Below, piece by piece: positions 1-7,332 of a stretch of 64,000 bases of DNA. A program made the position numbers and the translations under genes. The notes below the pieces were generated by a model. That model saw only the letters and a list, made by a program, of their open reading frames with translations. It searched no databases and had not been told where the DNA came from. The stretch is taken from positions 1 to 64,000 of the forward strand of contig JBFYMA010000022.1 in the NCBI GenBank assembly GCA_041305085.1, in the 5' to 3' direction. Each line of letters opens with the position of its first letter. The stretch's first letter is position 1. Source of the DNA: SURF-58 sp041305085. GTDB lineage: Archaea > Nanobdellota > Nanobdellia > Woesearchaeales > UBA9642.

Positions 1-155
1 ACCAAAGGGATGAGCACTGAATCGTCAATTTTTTCTTTTTTACAAATTTTTTCTGCTTGTCGCATCATCCATAAAATATGAGCTACATCCTGTGATCTGC
101 CTTTGACATAGTAAGGCTTTGCACAATTCCATATTTTTTTGTATATATTTTTCAT
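1..155 (-). CDS. HD-domain-like protein, N-terminal part only
   Basis: The reading frame starts with ATG at 155 and runs off the left edge, leaving about 51 residues. The visible part has a G-R-S-Q-D-V-A-H-I-L-W-M-M-R-Q-A-E stretch followed by K-K-E-K-I-D-D-S-V-L-I-P. This resembles the first helices of HD-superfamily phosphohydrolases, where the first His sits in such a D-x-x-H context. The HD doublet itself would lie beyond the window, so the fold call is an inference. The ATG overlaps the TGA of the preceding GIY-YIG-like gene by 4 bases (ATGA), so translation is probably coupled and the three genes at this edge form one operon. Confidence 0.55.
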   Translation of the reverse strand, partial: MKNIYKKIWNCAKPYYVKGRSQDVAHILWMMRQAEKICKKEKIDDSVLIPL

Positions 156-778
156 TTGAGTTTTAGATTTTCAACTTCTTCATCGCTCAACTCCTGCTTG
201 TAGAGCTCGTTGACGTTCCACAGTCCGCTGCTTCTTATTTTTTCTTTTGGTGAAAACCTTCCCAGCCAGTTTTGTGAGGGCTTGCAGTCTCTGCAATGGG
301 AAACTGTGGACAGGATTTTTGACTCCATCTCCAGCCTTTCATCTTTTTCATTGACTTCAAACACAACAAAACTGAAGTTCTGCTGTATATATTCTGAAAC
401 CTTTTTTTCTGTCTGTTTTTGTTTTTCAAAGTCTACCAATTCAGAATATTTTTCCCTGTTGGCTTTTGTTGTGAGATCCAGCTCCCAGAATCTCAGAAAA
501 GGATCCTTTTTTTTATTCAATATTGCCCTTCCTATATTCTTTCTGAAGATGCTCCTGTCCTTGTTCTGGTTCAGAAAGTGCTGCTTAAGCCTGGACCTAA
601 GCTGGTTTTTTCCTGTGTGTGTGCCTACCCTGACAATCCGGTCTGTACGATGAGATTTTTCTGTTTTTTCAAAAAGAATGTAGATTCCGTTGAGAGGAAT
701 GTTTAACTCATCAAAAGGAAAGCTGAACCTCTGCATACTGTTGAACAGCACATGAAGCTTTTCGCAGCTGCTGCTCAT
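152..778 (-). CDS. GIY-YIG-nuclease-like protein
   Basis: This 208-residue protein carries N-G-I-Y-I-L-F near residue 30, then R-I-V-R-V-G-T-H-T-G near 48-57 and an L-R-S-R-L-K-Q-H-F segment. This is the order of a GIY-YIG-type fold, with V-R-V-G standing in for YIG. A later conserved block (M-E-S-K-I-L near 150, then a C-R-D-C pair and W-L-G) suggests a small Cys-containing C-terminal half. The true GIY-YIG glutamate would be the E of M-E-S-K. Both ends overlap neighbours by 4 bases, so it is the middle gene of a coupled trio with the DUF6884-like and HD-like genes. A nucleic-acid cleavage or repair role is plausible; its target is unknown. Confidence 0.7.
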   Translation of the reverse strand: MSSSCEKLHVLFNSMQRFSFPFDELNIPLNGIYILFEKTEKSHRTDRIVRVGTHTGKNQLRSRLKQHFLNQNKDRSIFRKNIGRAILNKKKDPFLRFWELDLTTKANREKYSELVDFEKQKQTEKKVSEYIQQNFSFVVFEVNEKDERLEMESKILSTVSHCRDCKPSQNWLGRFSPKEKIRSSGLWNVNELYKQELSDEEVENLKLK

Positions 779-1191
779 TTTGAAACCCTCTTCTTAAGAT
801 AATGGAGCTGTTTTCCTATGCCAAGACCTTCCAGTGGAGTTTCATAATGTATTATTTTCGGAATCAGGTATTTCCTGTATTTTTGGCTCGCAAGAAAAAT
901 GAATCTGTCATTTTTTAAATCTGCAAGGCATTCCAGGGAATCCAGAACTCCAATGCTCCATTCTCTGACTTCTTCGTCTTTCATTTTGTTCAGAGTTTGG
1001 TTGTAAGGACTTATTTCCTGGTCAGGATCCAGCAGGCCGTATTTTGCAGAAAGAATAAATATTTTGTCAGGTTTGAGTGATTCTGCATATTTCCATGCAT
1101 ATACAAACAAAGGGCTTGTGTACATATCTTTTGCCTTTGACTTCTGGATTTTTTTCTTGCTTACGCATGAAACCAGCACTATCTTTGCCAT
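775..1191 (-). CDS. DUF6884-like protein
   Basis: The protein has 138 residues and opens M-A-K-I-V-L-V-S-C-V-S-K-K-K, followed by Y-T-S-P-L-F near residue 24 and an I-L-S-A-K-Y-G-L-L-D motif near 47. The S-A-K-Y-G-L-L block and the start-proximal Cys are what I associate with the DUF6884 (YaaA-like) family. No enzymatic role is established for that family to my knowledge. It is the first gene of a minus-strand trio: its stop overlaps the ATG of the GIY-YIG-like gene by 4 bases. A TATA-like A/T stretch lies just upstream at 1203-1225. The partnership with a nuclease-like and an HD-like protein suggests a nucleotide or nucleic-acid related pathway. Confidence 0.7.
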   Translation of the reverse strand: MAKIVLVSCVSKKKIQKSKAKDMYTSPLFVYAWKYAESLKPDKIFILSAKYGLLDPDQEISPYNQTLNKMKDEEVREWSIGVLDSLECLADLKNDRFIFLASQKYRKYLIPKIIHYETPLEGLGIGKQLHYLKKRVSK

Positions 1192-1234
1192 AAAAATCCA
1201 AGAATTAATATTATTATAAAAATAATTCTATTTT

Positions 1235-1400
1235 TGCTGCGTTAAAAATCTTGCTTTCGCGAGGTTAGCGCCTGGCTCACGGGAAGTTGCCTTCCCTAGT
1301 GGCGCTCACTTCGTTCGGCACACAGCCTAACGCAATACTGCAAAGCAGCAGATCATTCCCTGATTGGATACGAGAAAAGCTTTGCTTTTCTGGAAGGTAC
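1235..1400. repeat. Structured foldback intergenic region
   Basis: The gap between the DUF6884-like gene and the CBS gene (1192-1497) has no credible gene but is dense in inverted repeats. GCGTTA (1239-1244) matches TAACGC (1328-1333). Inside, AGCGCC (1267-1272) matches GGCGCT (1301-1306), and GGGAAG (1281-1286) matches CTTCCC (1291-1296) around a TTGC loop. A separate 8-bp hairpin, AGAAAAGC-TTT-GCTTTTCT, lies near 1372-1391. It is GC-richer than its surroundings. A short block near 1306-1320 (TCACTTCGTTCGGC) resembles one at 55893-55907. It could be a mobile-element remnant or a structured RNA; I recognise no known RNA family. Confidence 0.5.
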
Positions 1401-1497
1401 GCTCATTACATTCGATACCCAACCCCCTTTGCCTATTGAGCTATACTACTTGATATGCTTCGCCGGAAAAGGTGCCAACAACAATTTCAATGCAGAA

Positions 1498-2415
1498 TTA
1501 TTTTTCGTACAGCATATCAATTATCCTGTGGGCTTGTGCAAAATTGTTAAGCTGTATAAGAGCATCAGCAAGGTCTGTTACGCTGAGAAGACCTTCCAGC
1601 TTTTCCTCCTTTACTATTACCATCCTTTTTATCTTGTGCTCATGCATTATTTTTGCAATTTCAATCAATGAAGTGTCAGGAGAGGTGCTGATAACCGGAC
1701 TGCTCATTATCTGCTCAATATGTATTTTGTCAGGATCGCTTTGGGAAGCGCATATTTTTCTGACCATGTCTGTATCAGTAACTATTCCAATCGCTTTTTC
1801 TCCATCAACAATTACTATATCACCCACTTTGTAAGAGTCCATAAGGCCTGCAGCATCTCTTGCGGTTTTTTCCTTTTCACAGGTTATTATGTCAGAAGTC
1901 ATCCACTTTTCAGCTGTTACTATGTTTTCAAATTTTTTTGCCCCAATCTTTTTTTTGGCTATATACTTTACAAGCTCGCCAACTTCATATATTTTTCCAA
2001 GCTTCACCAGGCAGGCCATGAGGTCTGTGATTGTGAATATTCCTGCAAGGCTTCCGTGGCTTGTCACAGGGATCCTTTTTATCTTATTTCTAGTTATTAT
2101 GTGGCTGGCCTGCATTATTGAGGAATTGGTCTCGATTACTATGGGCTTGGGGGTCATCACTTCTCCAATCTTGGTTTTTGATGGATCCTTTTTCTGCGCA
2201 ACAACCCTTCTTGCAACATCTGTTTCAGTCAGTATGCCTATTATTTTGGCGTTTTTTTTGTTTAACAGAGAATTCTGGATTACAACGATAGAGCCTATTT
2301 TTTTTTCAGCCATTATTTTTGTGGCTTCAAAGACAGTCCTGGTCTCTGTCAGTGTTTCCACTTGCTTTGCCATCCAATCATCTACACTATCCCCTGAATA
2401 ATTTTTTTCAGGCAT
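1498..2415 (-). CDS. Protein with four CBS motifs (two Bateman modules)
   Basis: The ATG at 2415 is preferred over an upstream in-frame ATG at 2490 because a TATA-like TTTAAATA lies about 25 bases before it (near 2438-2446). The 305-residue product consists almost entirely of four CBS repeats, each ending in a G-I-L/F-T-x-T-D or G-L-L-S-V-T-D motif (for example G-I-L-T-E-T-D-V and G-I-V-T-D-T-D-M). CBS pairs bind adenosyl ligands such as AMP, ATP or SAM, so this is probably a soluble energy-state sensor. It is divergent from gap, which may imply shared control. No fused effector domain is visible. Confidence 0.85.
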   Translation of the reverse strand: MPEKNYSGDSVDDWMAKQVETLTETRTVFEATKIMAEKKIGSIVVIQNSLLNKKNAKIIGILTETDVARRVVAQKKDPSKTKIGEVMTPKPIVIETNSSIMQASHIITRNKIKRIPVTSHGSLAGIFTITDLMACLVKLGKIYEVGELVKYIAKKKIGAKKFENIVTAEKWMTSDIITCEKEKTARDAAGLMDSYKVGDIVIVDGEKAIGIVTDTDMVRKICASQSDPDKIHIEQIMSSPVISTSPDTSLIEIAKIMHEHKIKRMVIVKEEKLEGLLSVTDLADALIQLNNFAQAHRIIDMLYEK

Positions 2416-2491
2416 AACAATGTTTTTGTTGCTGAGGGTATTTAAATCTTTTTGCGAAAAACCAGACCTTATTGCAGGATAGTAACACAAA

Positions 2492-2533
2492 TTTATATAA
2501 CAATAAGGCTTGACACAAGCTATTTAGGGGGTG
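2492..2533 (+). promoter_or_regulatory. gap promoter and ribosome binding site
   Basis: TTTATATAA at 2492-2500 fits an archaeal TATA box and would place transcription start near 2520-2525. A strong GGGGGTG at 2527-2533 lies 5 bases before the gap ATG at 2539. Its GGTG core matches the CACC of the usual 16S 3' end. The short leader with a Shine-Dalgarno contrasts with the many apparently leaderless genes in this window. Confidence 0.6.
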
Positions 2534-2538
2534 TTTTA

Positions 2539-3531
2539 ATGGTCAGAGTTGCAATAAATGGCTTTGGAAGAATAGGCAGAATGGTTTTTCAGGCAGGGTA
2601 TAGTGACAGCAATATTGAGTGGGTTGCTATAAACGACCTTTCAGATCCGGCAACACTGGCCCATCTTTTAAAGTATGACTCTGTGCAGGGCAAATTTCCA
2701 GCAGGAGTTGAGGCAGGAGAGAACTGCATTATAGTGGATGGAAAGACAATAAAGGTTTTTGCTGAGAAAGACCCTTCTAACCTGCCATGGAAAGAGCTGG
2801 AAGTAGATATTGTTGTTGAAAGCACAGGAATATTCAGAGATAGAGCAGGAGCGACCAAGCACTTGGCTGCTGGAGCAAAAAAAGTCCTTATAAGCTCTCC
2901 TGCAAAAGGCCATGATATAACAATAGTCAAAGGAGTAAATGAGCATTCTTATGATAAAAACAATCACCACATTGTAAGCAATGCTTCCTGCACAACAAAC
3001 TGCCTTGCCCCAATGGTAAAGGTTCTCCACGATAATTTCAGAGTAAAAAGAGGCTTTATGACCACTGTTCATGCGTACACAGCAGACCAGAGGCTTGTGG
3101 ATGCCCCTCACAAAGATTTGAGAAGGGCGAGGAGCGCAGCCATAAACATTGTGCCTACAACAACAGGAGCAGCCAAGGCAGTAACTGATGTTATTCCTGA
3201 GCTGAAAGGAAAGCTTGACGGGCTTGCATTGAGAGTTCCTGTGCCTGCAGGCTCTGTTACTGATTTTGTGTGCGAGCTTGAAAATCATGTAAGTGTTGAG
3301 CAGGTAAACAAGCTGTTCAAAAACGTTGCAAACCACCATTTGAAGAGTGTGCTTGAGTATTCAGAAGACCCATTGGTATCATCAGACATAATACATAACA
3401 GGCATTCCTGCATTTTTGACGCCCAGTCAACAATGGTTATCGAAGGAGGGCTGCTCAAGGTTGTGGGATGGTACGACAACGAGTGGGGCTACAGCTGCAG
3501 GATGGTTGATGTCCTGAATATGATGATGTAA
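2539..3531 (+). CDS. gap: Glyceraldehyde-3-phosphate dehydrogenase, class I (bacterial type)
   Basis: This 330-residue enzyme interconverts glyceraldehyde-3-phosphate and 1,3-bisphosphoglycerate with NAD(P). Visible features are the N-terminal Rossmann motif I-N-G-F-G-R-I-G-R, the active-site S-N-A-S-C-T-T-N-C with nucleophile Cys151, the catalytic His178 in T-T-V-H-A-Y, and the C-terminal W-Y-D-N-E-W-G-Y. It is the class I form of bacteria and eukaryotes, not the class II form common in archaea, which points to ancient transfer as seen in several DPANN lineages. The start at 2539 follows a GGGGGTG ribosome binding site; the frame is open further upstream but that part has no matching homology. 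pgk lies 0.9 kb downstream. Confidence 0.97.
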   Translation: MVRVAINGFGRIGRMVFQAGYSDSNIEWVAINDLSDPATLAHLLKYDSVQGKFPAGVEAGENCIIVDGKTIKVFAEKDPSNLPWKELEVDIVVESTGIFRDRAGATKHLAAGAKKVLISSPAKGHDITIVKGVNEHSYDKNNHHIVSNASCTTNCLAPMVKVLHDNFRVKRGFMTTVHAYTADQRLVDAPHKDLRRARSAAINIVPTTTGAAKAVTDVIPELKGKLDGLALRVPVPAGSVTDFVCELENHVSVEQVNKLFKNVANHHLKSVLEYSEDPLVSSDIIHNRHSCIFDAQSTMVIEGGLLKVVGWYDNEWGYSCRMVDVLNMMM

Positions 3532-3557
3532 TTTTTTGCTTTTTTTTTCTTATTTTT

Positions 3558-3663
3558 CTACACATACCATTTTTCTTTGTATGTTTTAATGTACTTTTTC
3601 TTAAGCACTTTTTCATCCAGTTTCTTTGGCAAAACTTCTCTAAGTTTTCCGTAATAAAAACAT
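3558..3663 (-). pseudogene. Possible frameshifted mini-gene remnant
   Basis: On the minus strand, ATG at 3663-3661 is followed by T5. In the annotated frame the peptide stops after seven codons. Skipping one T opens a frame to TAG at 3558 with a basic, protein-like tail (V-L-P-K-K-L-D-E-K, then T-Y-K-E-K-W-Y-V). The 106-base span is 35 codons plus one base. This may be a decayed small gene in the gap between gap and the hydrolase gene, or chance in A-rich DNA. Confidence 0.2.
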
Positions 3664-3692
3664 TTTTATATTAACCTGCATTCTTTTTTTTT

Positions 3693-4220
3693 ATGTCACA
3701 GGCATTGATAATTGTTGACTACGAAAACGAATGGGTAGACAGGAATTCTGAGTACTTCGTAGGGAACATCTCTGACAAAATAGTCAGTCTTAACAAGCTC
3801 ATAAAATTCTGCAGAGGCAAAAAGATTCCAATATTTTTCACCACACACATTGAGAAGGATTCTGAAAAAGAGTTTAAAGAAGGAACAAAAAATGTTGAGA
3901 TAATTTCAGACATAAATTTCGACAAAAACAAGGATATACTTATAAAAAAGAGCAAGATTTCCCCTTTCTACAAGACAGAGCTGGAACAAAAGCTTCAAAA
4001 GCTCAAAGTGAAAGAGCTAATAATTACAGGCATATTAACAAACCTGTGTGTAAGAAGCCTTGCTTCAGATGCCTACGACAGGGAATACTCAGTAAAAATA
4101 ATTACAGATACATGCGCAGCATTTGACGAGGAAACGCACAACTTCACAATAAGGGATCTGCAGAGCACAAGGGATGAGATGAAATTCTTGACAGCAAGGG
4201 AATTTATTAACTCAGGCTGA
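3693..4220 (+). CDS. Isochorismatase-fold cysteine hydrolase (nicotinamidase-like)
   Basis: The 175-residue protein has the isochorismatase layout: an early Asp in I-I-V-D-Y (D9), a lysine in the K-S-K-I-S-P-F segment (about K88), and the catalytic Cys119 in I-L-T-N-L-C-V-R. This Asp-Lys-Cys set is the family's catalytic triad. Members deamidate nicotinamide or hydrolyse related amides and isochorismate; the substrate cannot be read here. The A-F-D-E-E-T-H-N segment near the C terminus is typical of the family. A TATA-like TTTTTATATT at 3662-3671 lies about 25 bases before the ATG, so the mRNA may be leaderless. Confidence 0.85.
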   Translation: MSQALIIVDYENEWVDRNSEYFVGNISDKIVSLNKLIKFCRGKKIPIFFTTHIEKDSEKEFKEGTKNVEIISDINFDKNKDILIKKSKISPFYKTELEQKLQKLKVKELIITGILTNLCVRSLASDAYDREYSVKIITDTCAAFDEETHNFTIRDLQSTRDEMKFLTAREFINSG

Positions 4221-4272
4221 AACCCCATAACCTTTATAAAGTTCTTTTCTTTCTGTATTCTATTGGAGGAGT

Positions 4273-4401
4273 ATGAAATGCGCTGAATGCCGGAAAGGTG
4301 TCAGCCAGATATCTGACACGGTCTGGTACTGCAAAGAGTGTGATAGGATAATCATAAGCAAAGACGAATTAATAGAGGAAAAGCAGCTGAAAAGGAGGTA
4401 A
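4273..4401 (+). CDS. Micro zinc-ribbon protein upstream of pgk
   Basis: A 42-residue reading frame follows a good TTGGAGGAG ribosome site. It has two C-x2-C pairs (C3/C6 and C20/C23), M-K-C-A-E-C and W-Y-C-K-E-C-D, a classic zinc-ribbon pattern, followed by a charged helix ending K-R-R. Its stop is 3 bases before the pgk ATG, and the AGGAGG serving pgk lies inside its last codons, so the two are translated from one mRNA. The function is unknown; similar tiny zinc ribbons often bind nucleic acid or translation factors. Confidence 0.75.
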   Translation: MKCAECRKGVSQISDTVWYCKECDRIIISKDELIEEKQLKRR

Positions 4402-4404
4402 AAA

Positions 4405-5592
4405 ATGAAATTCTTGAAAGACTTCAACTTCAAAGGGAAAAAAGTTATACTCAGGGCAGGTTTTGACATGCCTCTCGATGATCAAGGAAAAATATCAGAT
4501 GACACAAGGATAAGGGAGACCCTTCCCACAATAAACTATCTTTTGGATAATTGTTGCAGGCAGCTAATAATAATATCCCACATGGGAAGGCCAAAAGAAC
4601 AGGTGGTTGAAAAGCTGAAAAATGATGTTGTTGCGCAGAAACTTTCAGAGCTGCTCGGCAAGGAAGTTGTAAAGCTGAATGAATGCGCAGATGCAGTGAT
4701 TCCTGAAAATAAAAGCATAATAATTCTTGAAAACCTGAGGTTTTACAAAGGAGAAGAGGCAAACGATGAAGACTTCTCAAAAAAGCTTGCCAACCTGGCA
4801 GATATTTATGTTAATGACGCTTTTTCAGTTATGCACAGGGAGCATTCAAGCATAGTGGGAATACCAAAATTCATCCCAGGATGTGCAGGGCTTCTAATTG
4901 AAAAGGAATTGAATGCGCTGACAATGGAAAACGCAGAAAAGCCCATACTCGGAATACTTGGAGGAAGCAAAATAAGCAGCAAATTCGGGCTTATACAGGA
5001 GCTTCTCAAAAAGGTAGATAAGCTCCTTCTCGGAGGGGCAATGATCTTTACTTTTTACAAGGCCAAAGGGCTTGAAATTGGGAAAAGCCTTTTTGAGAAG
5101 GATGAAGTTGAAAAGGCAAAGCTTCTGATGAACAATGAAAAAATAATTTTGCCGACAGATATTGTTGTTGCAAAGGCATCCAGAATTGAAGATGTTAACC
5201 ATAATTCAGAGGCAAAAACAATAACTCCTGAAAAAATTCCTGTTGATTGCATGGGGCTTGATGTGGGCCAGGATTCTGTTGACGAGTTTGAGCTGGAGAT
5301 GAAGGATGCAAAAACTGTTGTGTGGAACGGCCCATTGGGGTATTTTGAAGAGCCAAAGTTTGCAGAGTCAACAAAAAAAATTGCTAATTATCTGGCAGAC
5401 TCAGGCAAAAAAGTAATTATAGGAGGAGGAGACACAGTCGCTGCTCTTGAAACTTTTGGAATACCAAAAGAAAAGTTTTTTCATGTTTCAACTGGAGGAG
5501 GAGCGAGCATGGAGCTTATAGAAGGCAAAGTGCTGCCAGGAGTCAAGGCGCTGAATGACAATGAAGTTGAGTTTTTTGAAGTGAAAGGGTAA
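4405..5592 (+). CDS. pgk: Phosphoglycerate kinase
   Basis: This 395-residue enzyme transfers the phosphate of 1,3-bisphosphoglycerate to ADP. Recognisable blocks are S-H-M-G-R-P-K (58-64), N-D-A-F-S-V near residue 136, G-G-S-K-I-S-S-K near 184, W-N-G-P-L-G-Y-F and the nucleotide-site I-G-G-G-D-T-V-A, then S-T-G-G-G-A-S. Odd: the N-terminal substrate loop reads R-A-G-F-D-M-P-L where most PGKs have R-V-D-F-N-V-P-L, so the two 3-phosphoglycerate contacts (Asp, Asn) become Gly19 and Asp21. The gene is coupled to the micro zinc-ribbon gene and ends 2 bases before the convergent NIP7-like gene. Confidence 0.97.
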   Translation: MKFLKDFNFKGKKVILRAGFDMPLDDQGKISDDTRIRETLPTINYLLDNCCRQLIIISHMGRPKEQVVEKLKNDVVAQKLSELLGKEVVKLNECADAVIPENKSIIILENLRFYKGEEANDEDFSKKLANLADIYVNDAFSVMHREHSSIVGIPKFIPGCAGLLIEKELNALTMENAEKPILGILGGSKISSKFGLIQELLKKVDKLLLGGAMIFTFYKAKGLEIGKSLFEKDEVEKAKLLMNNEKIILPTDIVVAKASRIEDVNHNSEAKTITPEKIPVDCMGLDVGQDSVDEFELEMKDAKTVVWNGPLGYFEEPKFAESTKKIANYLADSGKKVIIGGGDTVAALETFGIPKEKFFHVSTGGGASMELIEGKVLPGVKALNDNEVEFFEVKG

Positions 5593-5593
5593 G

Positions 5594-6028
5594 TCAGCCT
5601 TCCCGCCTCAAGAAGTCTCCTTTGTCGAGCAATGGCTTGAGCATGTGCTTTCCTCCGTGCTGAAGAACTCCATAGCCAACATTTTCATCTTTTTCGTTCT
5701 GAACAAGGCACAGGCCATTTTGTATGTTGCTTTTTGTTATGTTTTCCTGGAACACATCCCTCTTGCAGGTAAAAAGCCATTCTCCTCTTTCATTCAGAAA
5801 AACTTTTTTCTGGCTTTTTTTGCTTATAATTTCAAGAAGTGCAAGGCTTGGGATAAACGCTTTTTTTGTTTCCCCAAGAAATAAACCTATGTGAAATAAA
5901 TCTCTTTTTATGTCCTTGCTGTAATTCCATAACAAGGGATCTGCCTGGTAATATTTTCGCCCCATTTTATGGATATTTTCCAGCTCAAAGTTGCAGAATT
6001 TTTCTACAAATTGTTTCAGCGCTTCCAT
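5594..6028 (-). CDS. NIP7-like pre-PUA/PUA protein
   Basis: The 144-residue protein ends in a PUA-like domain. K-V-F-L-N-E-R-G-E-W-L-F-T near residue 76 and N-V-G-Y-G-V-L-Q near 118 match the sequence pattern of archaeal and eukaryotic NIP7, which acts in large ribosomal subunit assembly and pre-rRNA processing. The N-terminal half (F-I-P-S-L-A-L-L near 58) corresponds to the UPF0113 pre-PUA domain. Its first 13 bases overlap the end of the upstream coiled-coil gene, so the two form an operon. The assignment rests on pattern recognition. Confidence 0.65.
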   Translation of the reverse strand: MEALKQFVEKFCNFELENIHKMGRKYYQADPLLWNYSKDIKRDLFHIGLFLGETKKAFIPSLALLEIISKKSQKKVFLNERGEWLFTCKRDVFQENITKSNIQNGLCLVQNEKDENVGYGVLQHGGKHMLKPLLDKGDFLRREG

Positions 6029-7257
6029 TTTATAGGGTTGCCAGAAAGCTCTGACAGTTTTTCAGTAATTTTTTGGAGTACAAGGTTGGGGTTTGTGCTT
6101 TCTAAGGTGTTTTCGATGGCTGCAAGCTGTTTTTCCTGATCTTTTATGCTTTGCTGGGTGCTTTCAAGATAGCTCTTCTGCTCTCTCAACTGGAGGCTTG
6201 TGGTGTTTTTCCTGATTTTTTCAGTATTCTCAGAAAGCTCTTTTTTTGCCTGCAAAAGCATTTTTCTTTTTTCTGCAAGAGCTTGTTTTGTAAGGCTTTT
6301 TATTGCTTCAAGGGTCTTTTCCTTTTTCTTGTCCTTTATTTCCAGCTTGTCTTTTTTCAGCTCTTCCTGGAGCTTTGAAATAGTATTTTTTATCTCTATC
6401 TTTTCATCATCCATAAGAGCTTCTGAAGGGTTGTCGATATATTGTTTAATGATATTGTCATCCAGCGCTTTTTTTGAAAACTTTTTAAGAGCTTTTTCAA
6501 TTTCAGAAAAATCCTGGAGCAATTCGCTTTTCTGCTTTGCAAGCTTCTGCTCAATTGCCTCTTTTTCTTTCAGGAAACCCTTGTAGAACCTGTAGTCGTT
6601 GCTGCTTTCAAGTGAGTGAATCTTTTTAAGGATTTTTTCTTTTTCAGAATTCAAAATTTCTATCTCTGACTCTATGAATTTCTTGTGGCTTTTGGCATCT
6701 GCAAGGTGTATGCGCATATCCTCAACCTTTTTGAACAGCCCATTTATTTCATTTACCAGCTCTATGTTTTCCTTTTCAAGAAGCCGCCTTATTCCTATAA
6801 ATAAATCCTCCAGCTCTTTTATTTTTCTTGTAAGCTTTTTTATTGTCTCCTCAAAAAAATCTTTCAGCACAAAAAGGCTTTTCTGGGTTTCAGCTGTTAG
6901 CAGCTCAAGGTCTTCAAAAAAATTCTTGCAGGCTTCATCAATCTCAATATAGGATTCAGGAATGCTTATTTTGTTTGCAAAAACCCTTGTCCGTTTTATG
7001 AAGTTTTCCCTGTTGCCCTCCATTATCTGCCTTTCCCTTTCAGGAATGTTGGAGTTTCTGAGCTCTTCGCTTTCCAGAACATCAAGGTATTCTTTCAGCT
7101 TTTTTATGTTGTATTGAACCTCTATGCTTATTTCGTGAATTTTTGCGTTCAGCTTTGCAAATTTTTGGTTTATGGATTTTTCAAAGAAAGGATGGAGATC
7201 TGGTTCTTTTAATTCAACTGCCTCTTCCTTTTTTTTAAGAAAATCAAAGAGTCCCAT
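6016..7257 (-). CDS. Large coiled-coil protein of unknown function
   Basis: The 413-residue protein has no transmembrane segment or catalytic motif that I can see. It starts M-G-L-F-D-F-L-K-K-K and is then almost entirely heptad-rich helix (about residues 40-400) with high Lys and Glu. A short break lies around residues 255-290. Such proteins are common as lineage-specific structural or scaffolding factors in DPANN archaea. It overlaps the NIP7-like gene by 13 bases, suggesting co-translation. Long open frames on the opposite strand here come from its codon bias and are not genes. Confidence 0.8.
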   Translation of the reverse strand: MGLFDFLKKKEEAVELKEPDLHPFFEKSINQKFAKLNAKIHEISIEVQYNIKKLKEYLDVLESEELRNSNIPERERQIMEGNRENFIKRTRVFANKISIPESYIEIDEACKNFFEDLELLTAETQKSLFVLKDFFEETIKKLTRKIKELEDLFIGIRRLLEKENIELVNEINGLFKKVEDMRIHLADAKSHKKFIESEIEILNSEKEKILKKIHSLESSNDYRFYKGFLKEKEAIEQKLAKQKSELLQDFSEIEKALKKFSKKALDDNIIKQYIDNPSEALMDDEKIEIKNTISKLQEELKKDKLEIKDKKKEKTLEAIKSLTKQALAEKRKMLLQAKKELSENTEKIRKNTTSLQLREQKSYLESTQQSIKDQEKQLAAIENTLESTNPNLVLQKITEKLSELSGNPIKWKR

Positions 7258-7332
7258 AATACTGCTGGAGGAGGTTCTGGTTTAAAAAGCTTGTGCGTTA
7301 ACTTTATTAATGCTGTTTGTTATTTTAGCTTT

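Noticed and set aside
210..653. 147-codon plus-strand frame antisense to the GIY-YIG-like gene
   Set aside because: It is Phe/Ser/Leu-rich as expected from the antisense of an A-rich gene and has no recognisable family; the minus-strand trio is coherent.
1405..1425. Possible tRNA T-arm (ATTCGATACCC) near the foldback
   Set aside because: The T-loop consensus and a matching acceptor stem or anticodon arm are absent; no tRNA can be folded here.
1472..1834. 120-codon plus-strand frame antisense to the CBS gene
   Set aside because: Opposite-strand shadow of the CBS repeats; no ribosome site or protein-like pattern.
6200..6952. Long plus-strand frames antisense to the coiled-coil gene
   Set aside because: Ser/Phe-rich translation of Lys/Glu-rich codons on the other strand; a composition artefact.
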